This document shows positions 57,397 to 64,000 of a stretch of DNA of 64,000 nt, piece by piece (the stretch's first letter is position 1; every line of letters starts with the position of its first letter). Source of the DNA: Burkholderiaceae bacterium (GTDB lineage: Bacteria; Pseudomonadota; Gammaproteobacteria; Burkholderiales; Burkholderiaceae); contig CANFLR010000003.1 in assembly GCA_947447945.1 (NCBI GenBank), positions 30,822-94,821 of the forward strand, given 5' to 3'. The notes below the pieces were generated by a model, which made no database searches, was not told the origin of the DNA, and was given only the letters and a program-made list of their open reading frames with translations. The position numbers and the translations under genes are program-made.

Positions 57397-59922
57397 CTAA
57401 GTATGCATTTCGCTTTTTTCATGATGGACTAATTGTGAATTAAGAATTTTTGGCAAATAAGCAGTTATGTTGCCAAAATCTACCTTAGCAGTATTCAGAA
57501 TTGTAGATGTAAATTGATTTATAAACTCACGTCTCAGCGGGGAAAAATAGAGCCCAGGACAGCTAACAAAAAAAGTTTCTGGATCGAAGGTTCCCCAATT
57601 TCTAATCATATTGAAACGAACTTTATCAATACCCAAACTGTTCGCAAGAACTACAATGTCTGTTACTTCATGTATATTTTCCGCCTGCACAACAAAGTCT
57701 AGCCCTACAAAATTTATTTTTTTCTTAGTGCGGAGATCAATGAAATAAAGCACATTGGATAGGAGCCTTTTAAAATCTCCTCCAAGTCGTATGAGGTTGT
57801 AGGTTTCTTCTGTGGCAGCATCTATCGATACCCAAACTTGACCAATATTTGAGTCAAAAAGTTTGTCTAAATTTTTACTATCAGCCAAAACACCGTTGGT
57901 TTGCAAATCAATTTGGATATCTTTGCGATTCTTAAGTGATTCAATAACCCACCTAAAATGCTTGCTATAGAAGGGATCTCCAGAGCCGGTTATATTAATG
58001 ACATCATTTTTTGATAACAAAGGCTCCACTGTGGAAGTAAAGTACTGGTTTAGGCTTGATACTGCTTCTGGGGTGTTGTATATGGGCTTAGATCTACAAG
58101 ATGGGCAGCTAAGATTACACGAATCATCGTAACAAAGATTAACTGTCTTTCCGTTGAAAATTTCAGACGAATAATTTAGTGATGGTGTAAGTTTTCTGTT
58201 GGCTATAAATGGGCAGTGAAGCTTGCTGCAATAGCTATAGGATCCATTATCAACCGACTCTTTAATGCTTAATCTCTCTACACCATTAAGATCTGCTTCA
58301 ACATCTTTACCGCTCCCAATGGGTCTTGGTAACCATGAGGCGCAACATGACCATGTAGCATTGCTTCCAAGCTCAATCCATTGACTAGGCCTTTTGCATC
58401 TATGGTACTCAAGATATTTTATAGTGTCGTCATAATAGTTGTCACCCTCTAGGAGCGAACGAGATTGCAGCAGCCTATTTTGAGTACGGACGTCATAGTG
58501 ATTAATGGCTAAAGCCTTTTCTGAGAAGAAAACGGCTTTGTGATAATTGCCCTGTAAATGGTACAAATCTGCTATTGCGCTATATATTTGCCAGCTATCA
58601 TCAAACTGAATTGCATTCAATAAAAGATCAATCGGAGAGCACTTATGTAAAGTCGCTATTGCAGTTGCTTCATTCAAAATTGCTGCAATGATTGATTCAG
58701 TGTATGAAGTTATATTTGCAGAATTATTATTTGCTGTAATTGAATAAATTTGATTGTTACAGTATTTTCTTAAATGAAGGGTGCTATTTTGGATATTGGT
58801 GTCAGATATTAACGAAAAAAGGTCTGAAGTAACTTTAGACGATGCTGCCTCAAAATTAAAGGCCTTAAATACTGCGCTCAGCCCACTAAGAGATTTACTG
58901 TTCCAAAATGCTGGGTCGCCACATAATTTAACAATATGGTCAACTAACTCCTCGACAGAGTTACCAACACAAAGCCCATTACCACTCGGGTGCTTAAGAA
59001 ATCCTTCTGAGCCTATATCGGTAGTTACTACAGGGACACCATAAGAAAGGCTGGTAACAATTTTACCCTTCAAACCAGCCCCAAATCGAAGTGGGGCTAT
59101 GGAAGCTAAAGCACCATCAAAGTAAGGCGTTAGGTCATCTACCTGCCCTAGAACATGGACATTATTCTCGCTGTAGGCAAGAAGTTGCGGGGGCAAATTT
59201 GATCCAATTACTGTCAAGCTCAAATTAGGGATGCGTTTTAATACTTCTGGCCATATATCATTTATCAGCCACGTGACAGCATCCATGTTTGGCGCGTGAG
59301 AAAAGCCACCAATAAATACTATGCCATTCCGACCTTGATGCCCCTTCGCTCTACCCTCGATATCTCGCAACAAAGGCCATACTAGAATCTTTTCGGCTGT
59401 TATTACACCCGCCTCAATTAAAGTGGATTTCTCCTCCAATGAAACCACTACAACGGCATCCGCTTCAGAGCAATATCTTAGCTCATCATCTTTCATCGCT
59501 CTAGCCTGCTCTGCTAAAGAATCATTATTTTCGATAACGGCCTGTCTTGCGAACCTCACGTGATGAAGATCCACCGTGTTATAGATCAATCGAGACTTAG
59601 AGCACCAAGCCCTTCCTTGCGATAAAAGCCTCTTGCCTATTTCTGGCCTAGACACAACTACATAATCGAAACTATCCGCTTGGGTTTTTATCCAGTCATC
59701 TAGATCATCGGCGGGCCCATGGATAATATTTATTCCTAGGTCGATTACTTTCTTTACGTTTACCGAATCCTTTATGGGTGTTAAATATGCTGCAAAGGTC
59801 ACCTCTATTCCAGCATGAACCATCGCCCTCATATAATTAAACGCATCAATAGATCCAGAGTCAGCTTTTGTCTCTGGAACTTTCAATTCTATATAAAGTA
59901 ATTTTCTTTTTAGTTGGTCCAT
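57397..59922 (-). CDS. Fusion of GT4 glycosyltransferase, TPR-like linker, SPASM-like region and radical-SAM domain
   Basis: 841 residues. Residues 1-370: GT-B glycosyltransferase family 4, with GIVFIGGFSHAPNMDAVTWL, HVLGQVDDLTPYFDGALASIAPLRFGAGLKGKI and SYGVPVVTTDIGSEG. Residues 400-490: helical TPR-like segment (YSAIADLYHLQGNYHKAVFFSEKAL). Residues 520-575: Cys-rich SPASM-like region (C526/C527 in WSCCASWLPRPIG; C565/C570 in YSYCSKLHCP). Residues 590-780: radical SAM with CNLSCPSC (C602, C606, C609), GSGDP (646-650) and WVSIDAATEETY. Base composition is AT-rich. No frameshift or internal stop is seen. The biochemical product is unknown. Confidence 0.88.
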   Translation of the reverse strand: MDQLKRKLLYIELKVPETKADSGSIDAFNYMRAMVHAGIEVTFAAYLTPIKDSVNVKKVIDLGINIIHGPADDLDDWIKTQADSFDYVVVSRPEIGKRLLSQGRAWCSKSRLIYNTVDLHHVRFARQAVIENNDSLAEQARAMKDDELRYCSEADAVVVVSLEEKSTLIEAGVITAEKILVWPLLRDIEGRAKGHQGRNGIVFIGGFSHAPNMDAVTWLINDIWPEVLKRIPNLSLTVIGSNLPPQLLAYSENNVHVLGQVDDLTPYFDGALASIAPLRFGAGLKGKIVTSLSYGVPVVTTDIGSEGFLKHPSGNGLCVGNSVEELVDHIVKLCGDPAFWNSKSLSGLSAVFKAFNFEAASSKVTSDLFSLISDTNIQNSTLHLRKYCNNQIYSITANNNSANITSYTESIIAAILNEATAIATLHKCSPIDLLLNAIQFDDSWQIYSAIADLYHLQGNYHKAVFFSEKALAINHYDVRTQNRLLQSRSLLEGDNYYDDTIKYLEYHRCKRPSQWIELGSNATWSCCASWLPRPIGSGKDVEADLNGVERLSIKESVDNGSYSYCSKLHCPFIANRKLTPSLNYSSEIFNGKTVNLCYDDSCNLSCPSCRSKPIYNTPEAVSSLNQYFTSTVEPLLSKNDVINITGSGDPFYSKHFRWVIESLKNRKDIQIDLQTNGVLADSKNLDKLFDSNIGQVWVSIDAATEETYNLIRLGGDFKRLLSNVLYFIDLRTKKKINFVGLDFVVQAENIHEVTDIVVLANSLGIDKVRFNMIRNWGTFDPETFFVSCPGLYFSPLRREFINQFTSTILNTAKVDFGNITAYLPKILNSQLVHHEKSEMHT

Positions 59923-59948
59923 TTTCTTAAACTTTATATCGATTCTAA

Positions 59949-60344
59949 TTAGGTCAAAATTTCACTAATCTCAATTAAGTTCTTGTCTGGATCGCGAACA
60001 TACACTGAAATAATTTTTGAGGTAGCACCAGTTCGCATAACAGGTCCTTCAATAATTGGCCAATTTTCTTGTTGCAATTTTTTTACAACCTCCCCAATTG
60101 GCCTATCTGCAACAAAACAAATGTCTAGCGACCCAGGCGTTGGCGCATTGGCCTTAGGCTCAAACTCTTTACCCTTGACGTGGAGATTAATTTTTTGATT
60201 ACCGAACTTAAAGGCTCTTCGCTCAACAGGAGGAGTTCCTCCGACAAATGACTCTAGCCTCATCCCTAAAACACGAGTGTAAAAGTCTATACACACATTC
60301 TCTTGGGATGTCGTCAGAACCAAATGATCCAAGTGATTAATCAT
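59949..60344 (-). CDS. VOC (glyoxalase/bleomycin resistance) family protein
   Basis: 131 residues in one VOC module: INHLDHLVLTTSQENVCIDFYTRVLGM, NLHVKGKEFEP, DICFVADRP, and the final VYVRDPDKNLIEISE, containing the His and Glu positions of a metal site. Such proteins act as lyases, dioxygenases or drug-binding proteins, and the substrate is not deducible. It follows the fusion gene region at 26 nt on the same strand. Confidence 0.87.
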   Translation of the reverse strand: MINHLDHLVLTTSQENVCIDFYTRVLGMRLESFVGGTPPVERRAFKFGNQKINLHVKGKEFEPKANAPTPGSLDICFVADRPIGEVVKKLQQENWPIIEGPVMRTGATSKIISVYVRDPDKNLIEISEILT

Positions 60345-60418
60345 TTAAATATCTCAATGATGCAGGGCAAAATCGAATGGTGCGCCAATGTCTATTGCTA
60401 GCAGGCTATCTAGCCCTA

Positions 60419-60766
60419 TTAGCTGGTTTTCAACGCCTTTTCTAAGCATGCAGATAATTTTTCGTAATGGCTTATAGCCTTTGCTGTGGGGGTAACCAGT
60501 TTTTTACGCCCGTCCACTTGATCGTCGATCAGCTGAATGTAGCCCATGGCAATTAAACCTTTAAGACGCCCATGCAGGGTTGCCTGAGAGCCAAATTGTC
60601 TTAACGCGATTAAGTCTCCTACTAATACTGTCTGGCCCTTTGAATCTGCAATCGCAATGTAGTTAAGTAATTGCTCTTCTACGGCATTGAGCCCCTTGGA
60701 ATCGGTGCGTCCAATCGCATCTAGATAATTTAAAAACCGAATATAAGCAGAATTACTAGCGTCCAT
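60419..60766 (-). CDS. Winged-helix (MarR-like) regulator
   Basis: 115 residues. Helices in the first half, then a wHTH: LVGDLIALRQFGSQATLHGRLKGLIAMGYIQLIDDQVDGRKKLVTPTAKAISHYE, with a wing of DGRKKLV. Similar to MarR or PadR-like proteins. ATG 60766 follows AAAGGA. The start of this gene is 10 nt after the stop of the membrane protein gene, so both are probably expressed together. Target unknown. Confidence 0.82.
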   Translation of the reverse strand: MDASNSAYIRFLNYLDAIGRTDSKGLNAVEEQLLNYIAIADSKGQTVLVGDLIALRQFGSQATLHGRLKGLIAMGYIQLIDDQVDGRKKLVTPTAKAISHYEKLSACLEKALKTS

Positions 60767-60779
60767 CATTTCCTTTGGA

Positions 60780-61367
60780 TTACGTTAATTTTTGTAATTT
60801 ATTTTGCTTCAGATGATAGCGCGCAATGTATGCCATCAACCAAACCAATACGGCGTTACCAGTGAAATTACTTAAAACAATTAAAAATGCTTTGTGCCAG
60901 TACTGCCCAATCTCTAAGTGCCTGAAATAAAAAAGAAGCCAGGCAAATAAAAGTCCATTTGCAATACTACAGACCGTGGACAAGCCAAGTATATGGCCAA
61001 AATTTAGATTATTTAAAGTGGAAGATATATTAAAGGTCTTCATATAACTGTAGATGACTAAATATGTGGCGCCTGCATTAATTATTGCCATCGCAATACT
61101 TTCGAAAACTGTGTATGTATGGTCATAAAACAGGTAGCGTGAAAACAGTGCTAGACCAATACCAACCGCGCCACGCCATTGAAAAACTAAAATGGATAAA
61201 AGCTTGATACCCGCAGGCAAATACAAAAGCAGGGAAAGATCGCCATCAAGCAGTGATTTAAGCAAATTTGTTGCTGCCAAGGCGATCAGATACAAGAAGA
61301 ATGCGATAGCAATCTCCAGGCTATTACTCAAAAAATGCTTATGGTTTGGCAAAATCTTCCTAAACAT
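60780..61367 (-). CDS. Polytopic membrane protein, MASE1-like
   Basis: 195 residues with about five hydrophobic helices. The LLLYLPAGIKLLSILVFQWRGAVGIGLAL segment is similar to the start of MASE1 sensor domains (PxG and a basic loop). No cytosolic output domain follows, so it would be a stand-alone sensor or transport-like protein. The co-transcribed winged-helix gene makes a membrane-signal role plausible. Confidence 0.65.
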   Translation of the reverse strand: MFRKILPNHKHFLSNSLEIAIAFFLYLIALAATNLLKSLLDGDLSLLLYLPAGIKLLSILVFQWRGAVGIGLALFSRYLFYDHTYTVFESIAMAIINAGATYLVIYSYMKTFNISSTLNNLNFGHILGLSTVCSIANGLLFAWLLFYFRHLEIGQYWHKAFLIVLSNFTGNAVLVWLMAYIARYHLKQNKLQKLT

Positions 61368-61416
61368 CCAATAACGGTATAAAAATCATAGTCGCTTTCT
61401 TGAAATCAGTAAATGA

Positions 61417-61438
61417 AAGGCCGCCCATAGGCGGCCTT
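61417..61438 (-). terminator. Hairpin downstream of the Bug receptor gene
   Basis: AAGGCCGCC-CATA-GGCGGCCTT is a 9-bp perfect stem and 4-nt loop about 45 nt after the Bug receptor stop. In minus-strand orientation the T-run is interrupted (TTTCATTT); in plus orientation TTATTGTTTTT follows, so it could work in either direction. Confidence 0.7.
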
Positions 61439-61482
61439 ATTGTTTTTAAGCATCATCTTTGACTACTCAGGGGCGATCGAAA

Positions 61483-62457
61483 TTACTCTGCCTTGAGGCC
61501 CGCGCTTTTAACTACTTTTGCCCATTTAATCAACTCTTTATTGATATAGCTGGTTAATGCTTCTGGTGTAGTTCCAAGCGGCTCAATTCCATTGGTGTGA
61601 AGCATCGCTTTAAACGCAGGATCCTTGAGACTTTGCAGTAACTCAGCATTAACGCGCATTACGATATCTCGCGGTGTATTCGGGGGTGCGAGTACGGCAT
61701 ACCAAACTGTTGAATCGTAACCGGGTACGCCTGCCTCGGCAATTGTCGGGGTGTTTGGCAAGCTTGATAAACGCTTATCTCCAGTAATTGCTATTGCGCG
61801 TAAGCGGCCGGCCTGAATATATTGCATTGAACTCACTGCTGGGGCAAACAATACTTTGACATGCCCAGCCAAAACATCTGACAGCGCGGGGCCGCCGCCC
61901 TTGTATGGCACATGGGTCATCGGAATGCCAGTCATGCTAATGAGCAACTCTGCTGCCATGTGTGCACCACTGCCGCTGCCAGAAGTGGCATAAGTCAGTT
62001 TGCCATTTTCCGCCTTAGCGAGCGCCAGAAACTCTTTAACTGTGTTGACCGGTAATTCAGGGTTGACTAGCAGCAAATAAGGCGCCTCTGCGATTAGTGA
62101 AATTGGCGTAAAACTTTTAATAGGGTCATAGGGAATCTTTTCATAAAGCGAGCTATTCACGGCAAGCTGTGGTGTGAGCGCCAGCAGTAGGGTGTAGCCA
62201 TCTGCTGGCGCCCTTGAAACATATTCCATGCCAATGCTTCCCCCGGCTCCACCACGATTTTCAACCACTACCGGTTGGCCCAGTCTTGCTGAAAGTTGCT
62301 GCGCCAGAGGCCGTGCAAAACTATCCGTCCCGCCACCAGCAGGGTAAGGCAATATCAATCTAATTGGTCTATTAGGATAGGTTTCAGCAGCACCCAAATA
62401 GGCTACTTGACACATAAAAAACAGCGCCAAAATAATTCGGAAAAAAAGTTTATTCAC
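61483..62457 (-). CDS. Bug-family (TctC-like) periplasmic solute-binding protein
   Basis: 324 residues from GTG 62457. GGAG 5 nt upstream and a signal peptide starting NKLFFRIILALFF favour this over the longer ORF from 62514. Mature protein: YPNRPIRLILPYPAGGGTDSFAR, VENRGGAGGSIGMEYVS, PADGYTLLLALTPQ, VPYKGGGPALSDVLAG. Ligand unknown. No tctAB is in the window, as with the receptor at 44144. It follows the serine hydrolase gene on the same strand with a gap of about 70 nt. Confidence 0.93.
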   Translation of the reverse strand: MNKLFFRIILALFFMCQVAYLGAAETYPNRPIRLILPYPAGGGTDSFARPLAQQLSARLGQPVVVENRGGAGGSIGMEYVSRAPADGYTLLLALTPQLAVNSSLYEKIPYDPIKSFTPISLIAEAPYLLLVNPELPVNTVKEFLALAKAENGKLTYATSGSGSGAHMAAELLISMTGIPMTHVPYKGGGPALSDVLAGHVKVLFAPAVSSMQYIQAGRLRAIAITGDKRLSSLPNTPTIAEAGVPGYDSTVWYAVLAPPNTPRDIVMRVNAELLQSLKDPAFKAMLHTNGIEPLGTTPEALTSYINKELIKWAKVVKSAGLKAE

Positions 62458-62526
62458 AACGGCTCCAGGAGGTTTAACAACAAAACTTATTCTGTTATCG
62501 CTTGATGATAGCAACTTCTTTGCTGC

Positions 62527-63699
62527 CTAATCCTTGCTTGGCAATGTCGCCCAATCAGCGTAGAGGGCATATAACTTATCCATATAATTTTCGACATTAG
62601 AAAATGCTATCAGAATTCTTTGATTTTTATGATTCCAGGCGATACGCTGGCCACCGTAGCCTACTGCCCAGTAACTATTTTTTTGCCAATAATTTTCTGT
62701 CCAGATTAAATACCCATACCCATCAAAAGCCTTTCCTTCTCGTTTAATGGTGTTGGGCATGTGTGTAATCGAAGCTTGTTTGACGTAATCTGAAAAACAT
62801 CCACCACCCGACTCATTACGTTTTACCCAAATAGCAAATCTAGCCCAGTCCTCCAAAGTCATTCTTACATTGCCGTCAGCCATGCCATAGGCAAAATGAT
62901 CTTGGCCAATGATGGCTTCATTGCTAATGCCAGCAGGAATCAATACTTCTTTCTCAACCCATTTTGCATAAGAGGTTCCCGTGGCCCTATTTAAAATAAC
63001 CCCCAAAAGTAATGGATCAGTACCGTGATAATCAAACACTTCACCAGGCTGTCTTTTATTTCCAGACCACCCCTCATGGGCATTACTGACTTTGGGAGTT
63101 TTCAAAATGTCTACAAAACTAATCTTTCCTAAGCGCATATCACGCTCTTGCTCAGCGGACATGATCGAACTGTCGCGATTGATTGCGGATGTCCCCGAGC
63201 TCATTTCTAATAACTGCTGAACAGTGGCACGCCCAAGAGCGGTGTCCTTAAGCTCAGCCACAAAAGACTCAGCAGAGTCGGTGAGGGATAGCTTGCCAGC
63301 ACATACGGCCTTACCTATTGCCATTGCAGTAATAGTCTTACCGACACTAAAACTCAACAATAGAGATTTTGAATTTGCAGGAAGGTTATAGCCAGACCAA
63401 ACAATTTGATCACCATCAATCAAGGCAACCGCTTTGGCAGAAGAATTGTTTAATAATATTTTGGCCTTATCAACAATAGCAATCTCATCGCCAATCGGCT
63501 CTCTGATAGCAAGCTCTTGAGGCTTTTTGGCTGTATCTGTGTGGTAGTGCCATCTTTGACCTCTTCCTAATAGCCATTCGTCAGGAGCAGAAGCGTAATT
63601 TCCAACCATTGGCGCCTGAGCAAAGGCATGGATTGAAAACAAAAGGAGTGGGCAAGCTATTATCCTGCCAAAATGATGATTCGCAGCTTTAGTGGCCAT
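62527..63699 (-). CDS. Serine hydrolase of the beta-lactamase/class C (PBP4*) fold
   Basis: 390 residues from ATG 63699, with GGAG 10 nt upstream and a signal peptide ending in HAFAQ. The SxxK motif is SVGK in LLLSFSVGKTITAMAIG; later YDYHGTDPLLLGVIL and GQDHFAYGMADGNVRM follow, and WAVGYGGQRIAW may hold the HTG-like element. Such proteins are esterases, carboxypeptidases or regulators, and an antibiotic role is not implied. It starts 2 nt after the CHAT-domain gene ends, so the two are co-translated. Confidence 0.85.
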   Translation of the reverse strand: MATKAANHHFGRIIACPLLLFSIHAFAQAPMVGNYASAPDEWLLGRGQRWHYHTDTAKKPQELAIREPIGDEIAIVDKAKILLNNSSAKAVALIDGDQIVWSGYNLPANSKSLLLSFSVGKTITAMAIGKAVCAGKLSLTDSAESFVAELKDTALGRATVQQLLEMSSGTSAINRDSSIMSAEQERDMRLGKISFVDILKTPKVSNAHEGWSGNKRQPGEVFDYHGTDPLLLGVILNRATGTSYAKWVEKEVLIPAGISNEAIIGQDHFAYGMADGNVRMTLEDWARFAIWVKRNESGGGCFSDYVKQASITHMPNTIKREGKAFDGYGYLIWTENYWQKNSYWAVGYGGQRIAWNHKNQRILIAFSNVENYMDKLYALYADWATLPSKD

Positions 63700-63701
63700 C
63701 G

Positions 63702-64000
63702 CTATCTCACTCCATCGCCTATGAGAATGTATGGAGCCCAATAGAATGGATGGGCATACTCAGTATTCAGAAAACTGAGTTGCGCTTTTTGCAAAGACTC
63801 GGCGATTGATCTTTTTGGATCCTGCGCATGATTCCCAAAAAGAGTTTCCATTAACTTCTTGGCTGAATTGGTCTCAACAGGCCATTCAGTAGCGAGGATA
63901 GCTCTTGTACCCGCATAGAAAAACCCTCTAGCTAGCCCAGAAAATGCCTCATCCGCCTTGCCATCAGCAGAGGCGGTATTACATGCAGATAAAACAACTA
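63702..64000 (-). CDS. CHAT-domain (caspase-like) protein, C-terminal part
   Basis: The frame is open from the right edge to TAG at 63704-63702 and gives about 99 residues: LSACNTASADGKADEAFSG with the catalytic Cys, LARGFFYAGTRAILATEWPVE, and HPFYWAPYILIGDG at the end. This is the hallmark C-terminus of CHAT (TPR-CHAT) proteins, clan CD peptidase-like. The His and the N-terminal repeats are outside the window. Adjacent serine hydrolase gene starts 2 nt later. Confidence 0.85.
   Translation of the reverse strand, partial: VVLSACNTASADGKADEAFSGLARGFFYAGTRAILATEWPVETNSAKKLMETLFGNHAQDPKRSIAESLQKAQLSFLNTEYAHPFYWAPYILIGDGVR

Overview
The window looks like chromosomal DNA of a free-living betaproteobacterium of the Burkholderiaceae, most like Polynucleobacter. 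The evidence is moderate-to-low GC, dense packing with 1-4 nt gene overlaps, the runs cobW-dksA, gatC-gatA-gatB, mreB-mreC-mreD-mrdA-rodA and slmA-metX-metW, a DksA lacking its zinc-finger cysteines, and Bug-type (TctC) solute receptors. No rRNA, tRNA, CRISPR array, prophage or insertion sequence was seen. The genus is inferred from gene content and protein resemblance, not from a search.

Layout. 1-4657 (minus) is an operon of a pteridine-reductase-like SDR, folB, ttcA, glmU and glmS (glmS cut by the left edge). 4683-10542 holds a MidA-like methyltransferase, cca, an NDUFA9-like protein, the lytic transglycosylase slt and a 5-formyl-THF cyclo-ligase. 10544-14379 is a methyl-cycle block: metF and ahcY behind a SAH riboswitch, and metK behind a SAM-II-type riboswitch. 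14464-18632 carries two lipid A acyltransferase-like genes, dapF, pyrE and an exonuclease III. 18625-23194 is an apparent operon argB-slmA-metX-metW-ampG-like. 23215-29882 carries cobW-dksA, xerC with a DUF484 gene, and gatCAB. 29944-35514 is the cell-elongation operon mreBCD-mrdA-rodA, ending at a strong bidirectional terminator shared with a convergent HU gene. 35978-41474 holds an LpxO-like hydroxylase, a beta-carbonic anhydrase, a third lipid A acyltransferase-like gene, and a phosphoesterase next to a Ser/Thr kinase fused to a universal-stress domain.

The right third is more accessory. 41471-46141 looks like a catabolic cluster: Tat-exported amidohydrolase, BKACE enzyme, TetR regulator, Bug receptor and cyclase-family hydrolase, with a perfect palindromic candidate operator upstream of the cyclase gene. 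46368-50837 holds a pseudouridine synthase, prfC, small ORFs, a histidine phosphatase and a MipA-like outer-membrane protein. 50863-55614 is a string of exported hydrolases, a racemase-family enzyme, a haloacid dehalogenase and a haem-binding lipoprotein. 55957-59922 is an AT-rich glycan-like island whose centrepiece is an 841-residue fusion of a GT4 glycosyltransferase, a TPR-like linker, a SPASM-like cysteine region and a radical-SAM domain. The window ends with a membrane protein/winged-helix pair, a second Bug receptor, a beta-lactamase-fold serine hydrolase and the C-terminus of a CHAT-domain (caspase-like) protein.

Most notable points: prfC has no ATG, GTG, TTG or CTG available at its N-terminus and appears to start at AUC; the glycosyltransferase/radical-SAM fusion; two different riboswitch classes 1.3 kb apart controlling opposite ends of the methyl cycle; the kinase-USP/phosphoesterase pair; and the CHAT-serine hydrolase pair at the right edge.
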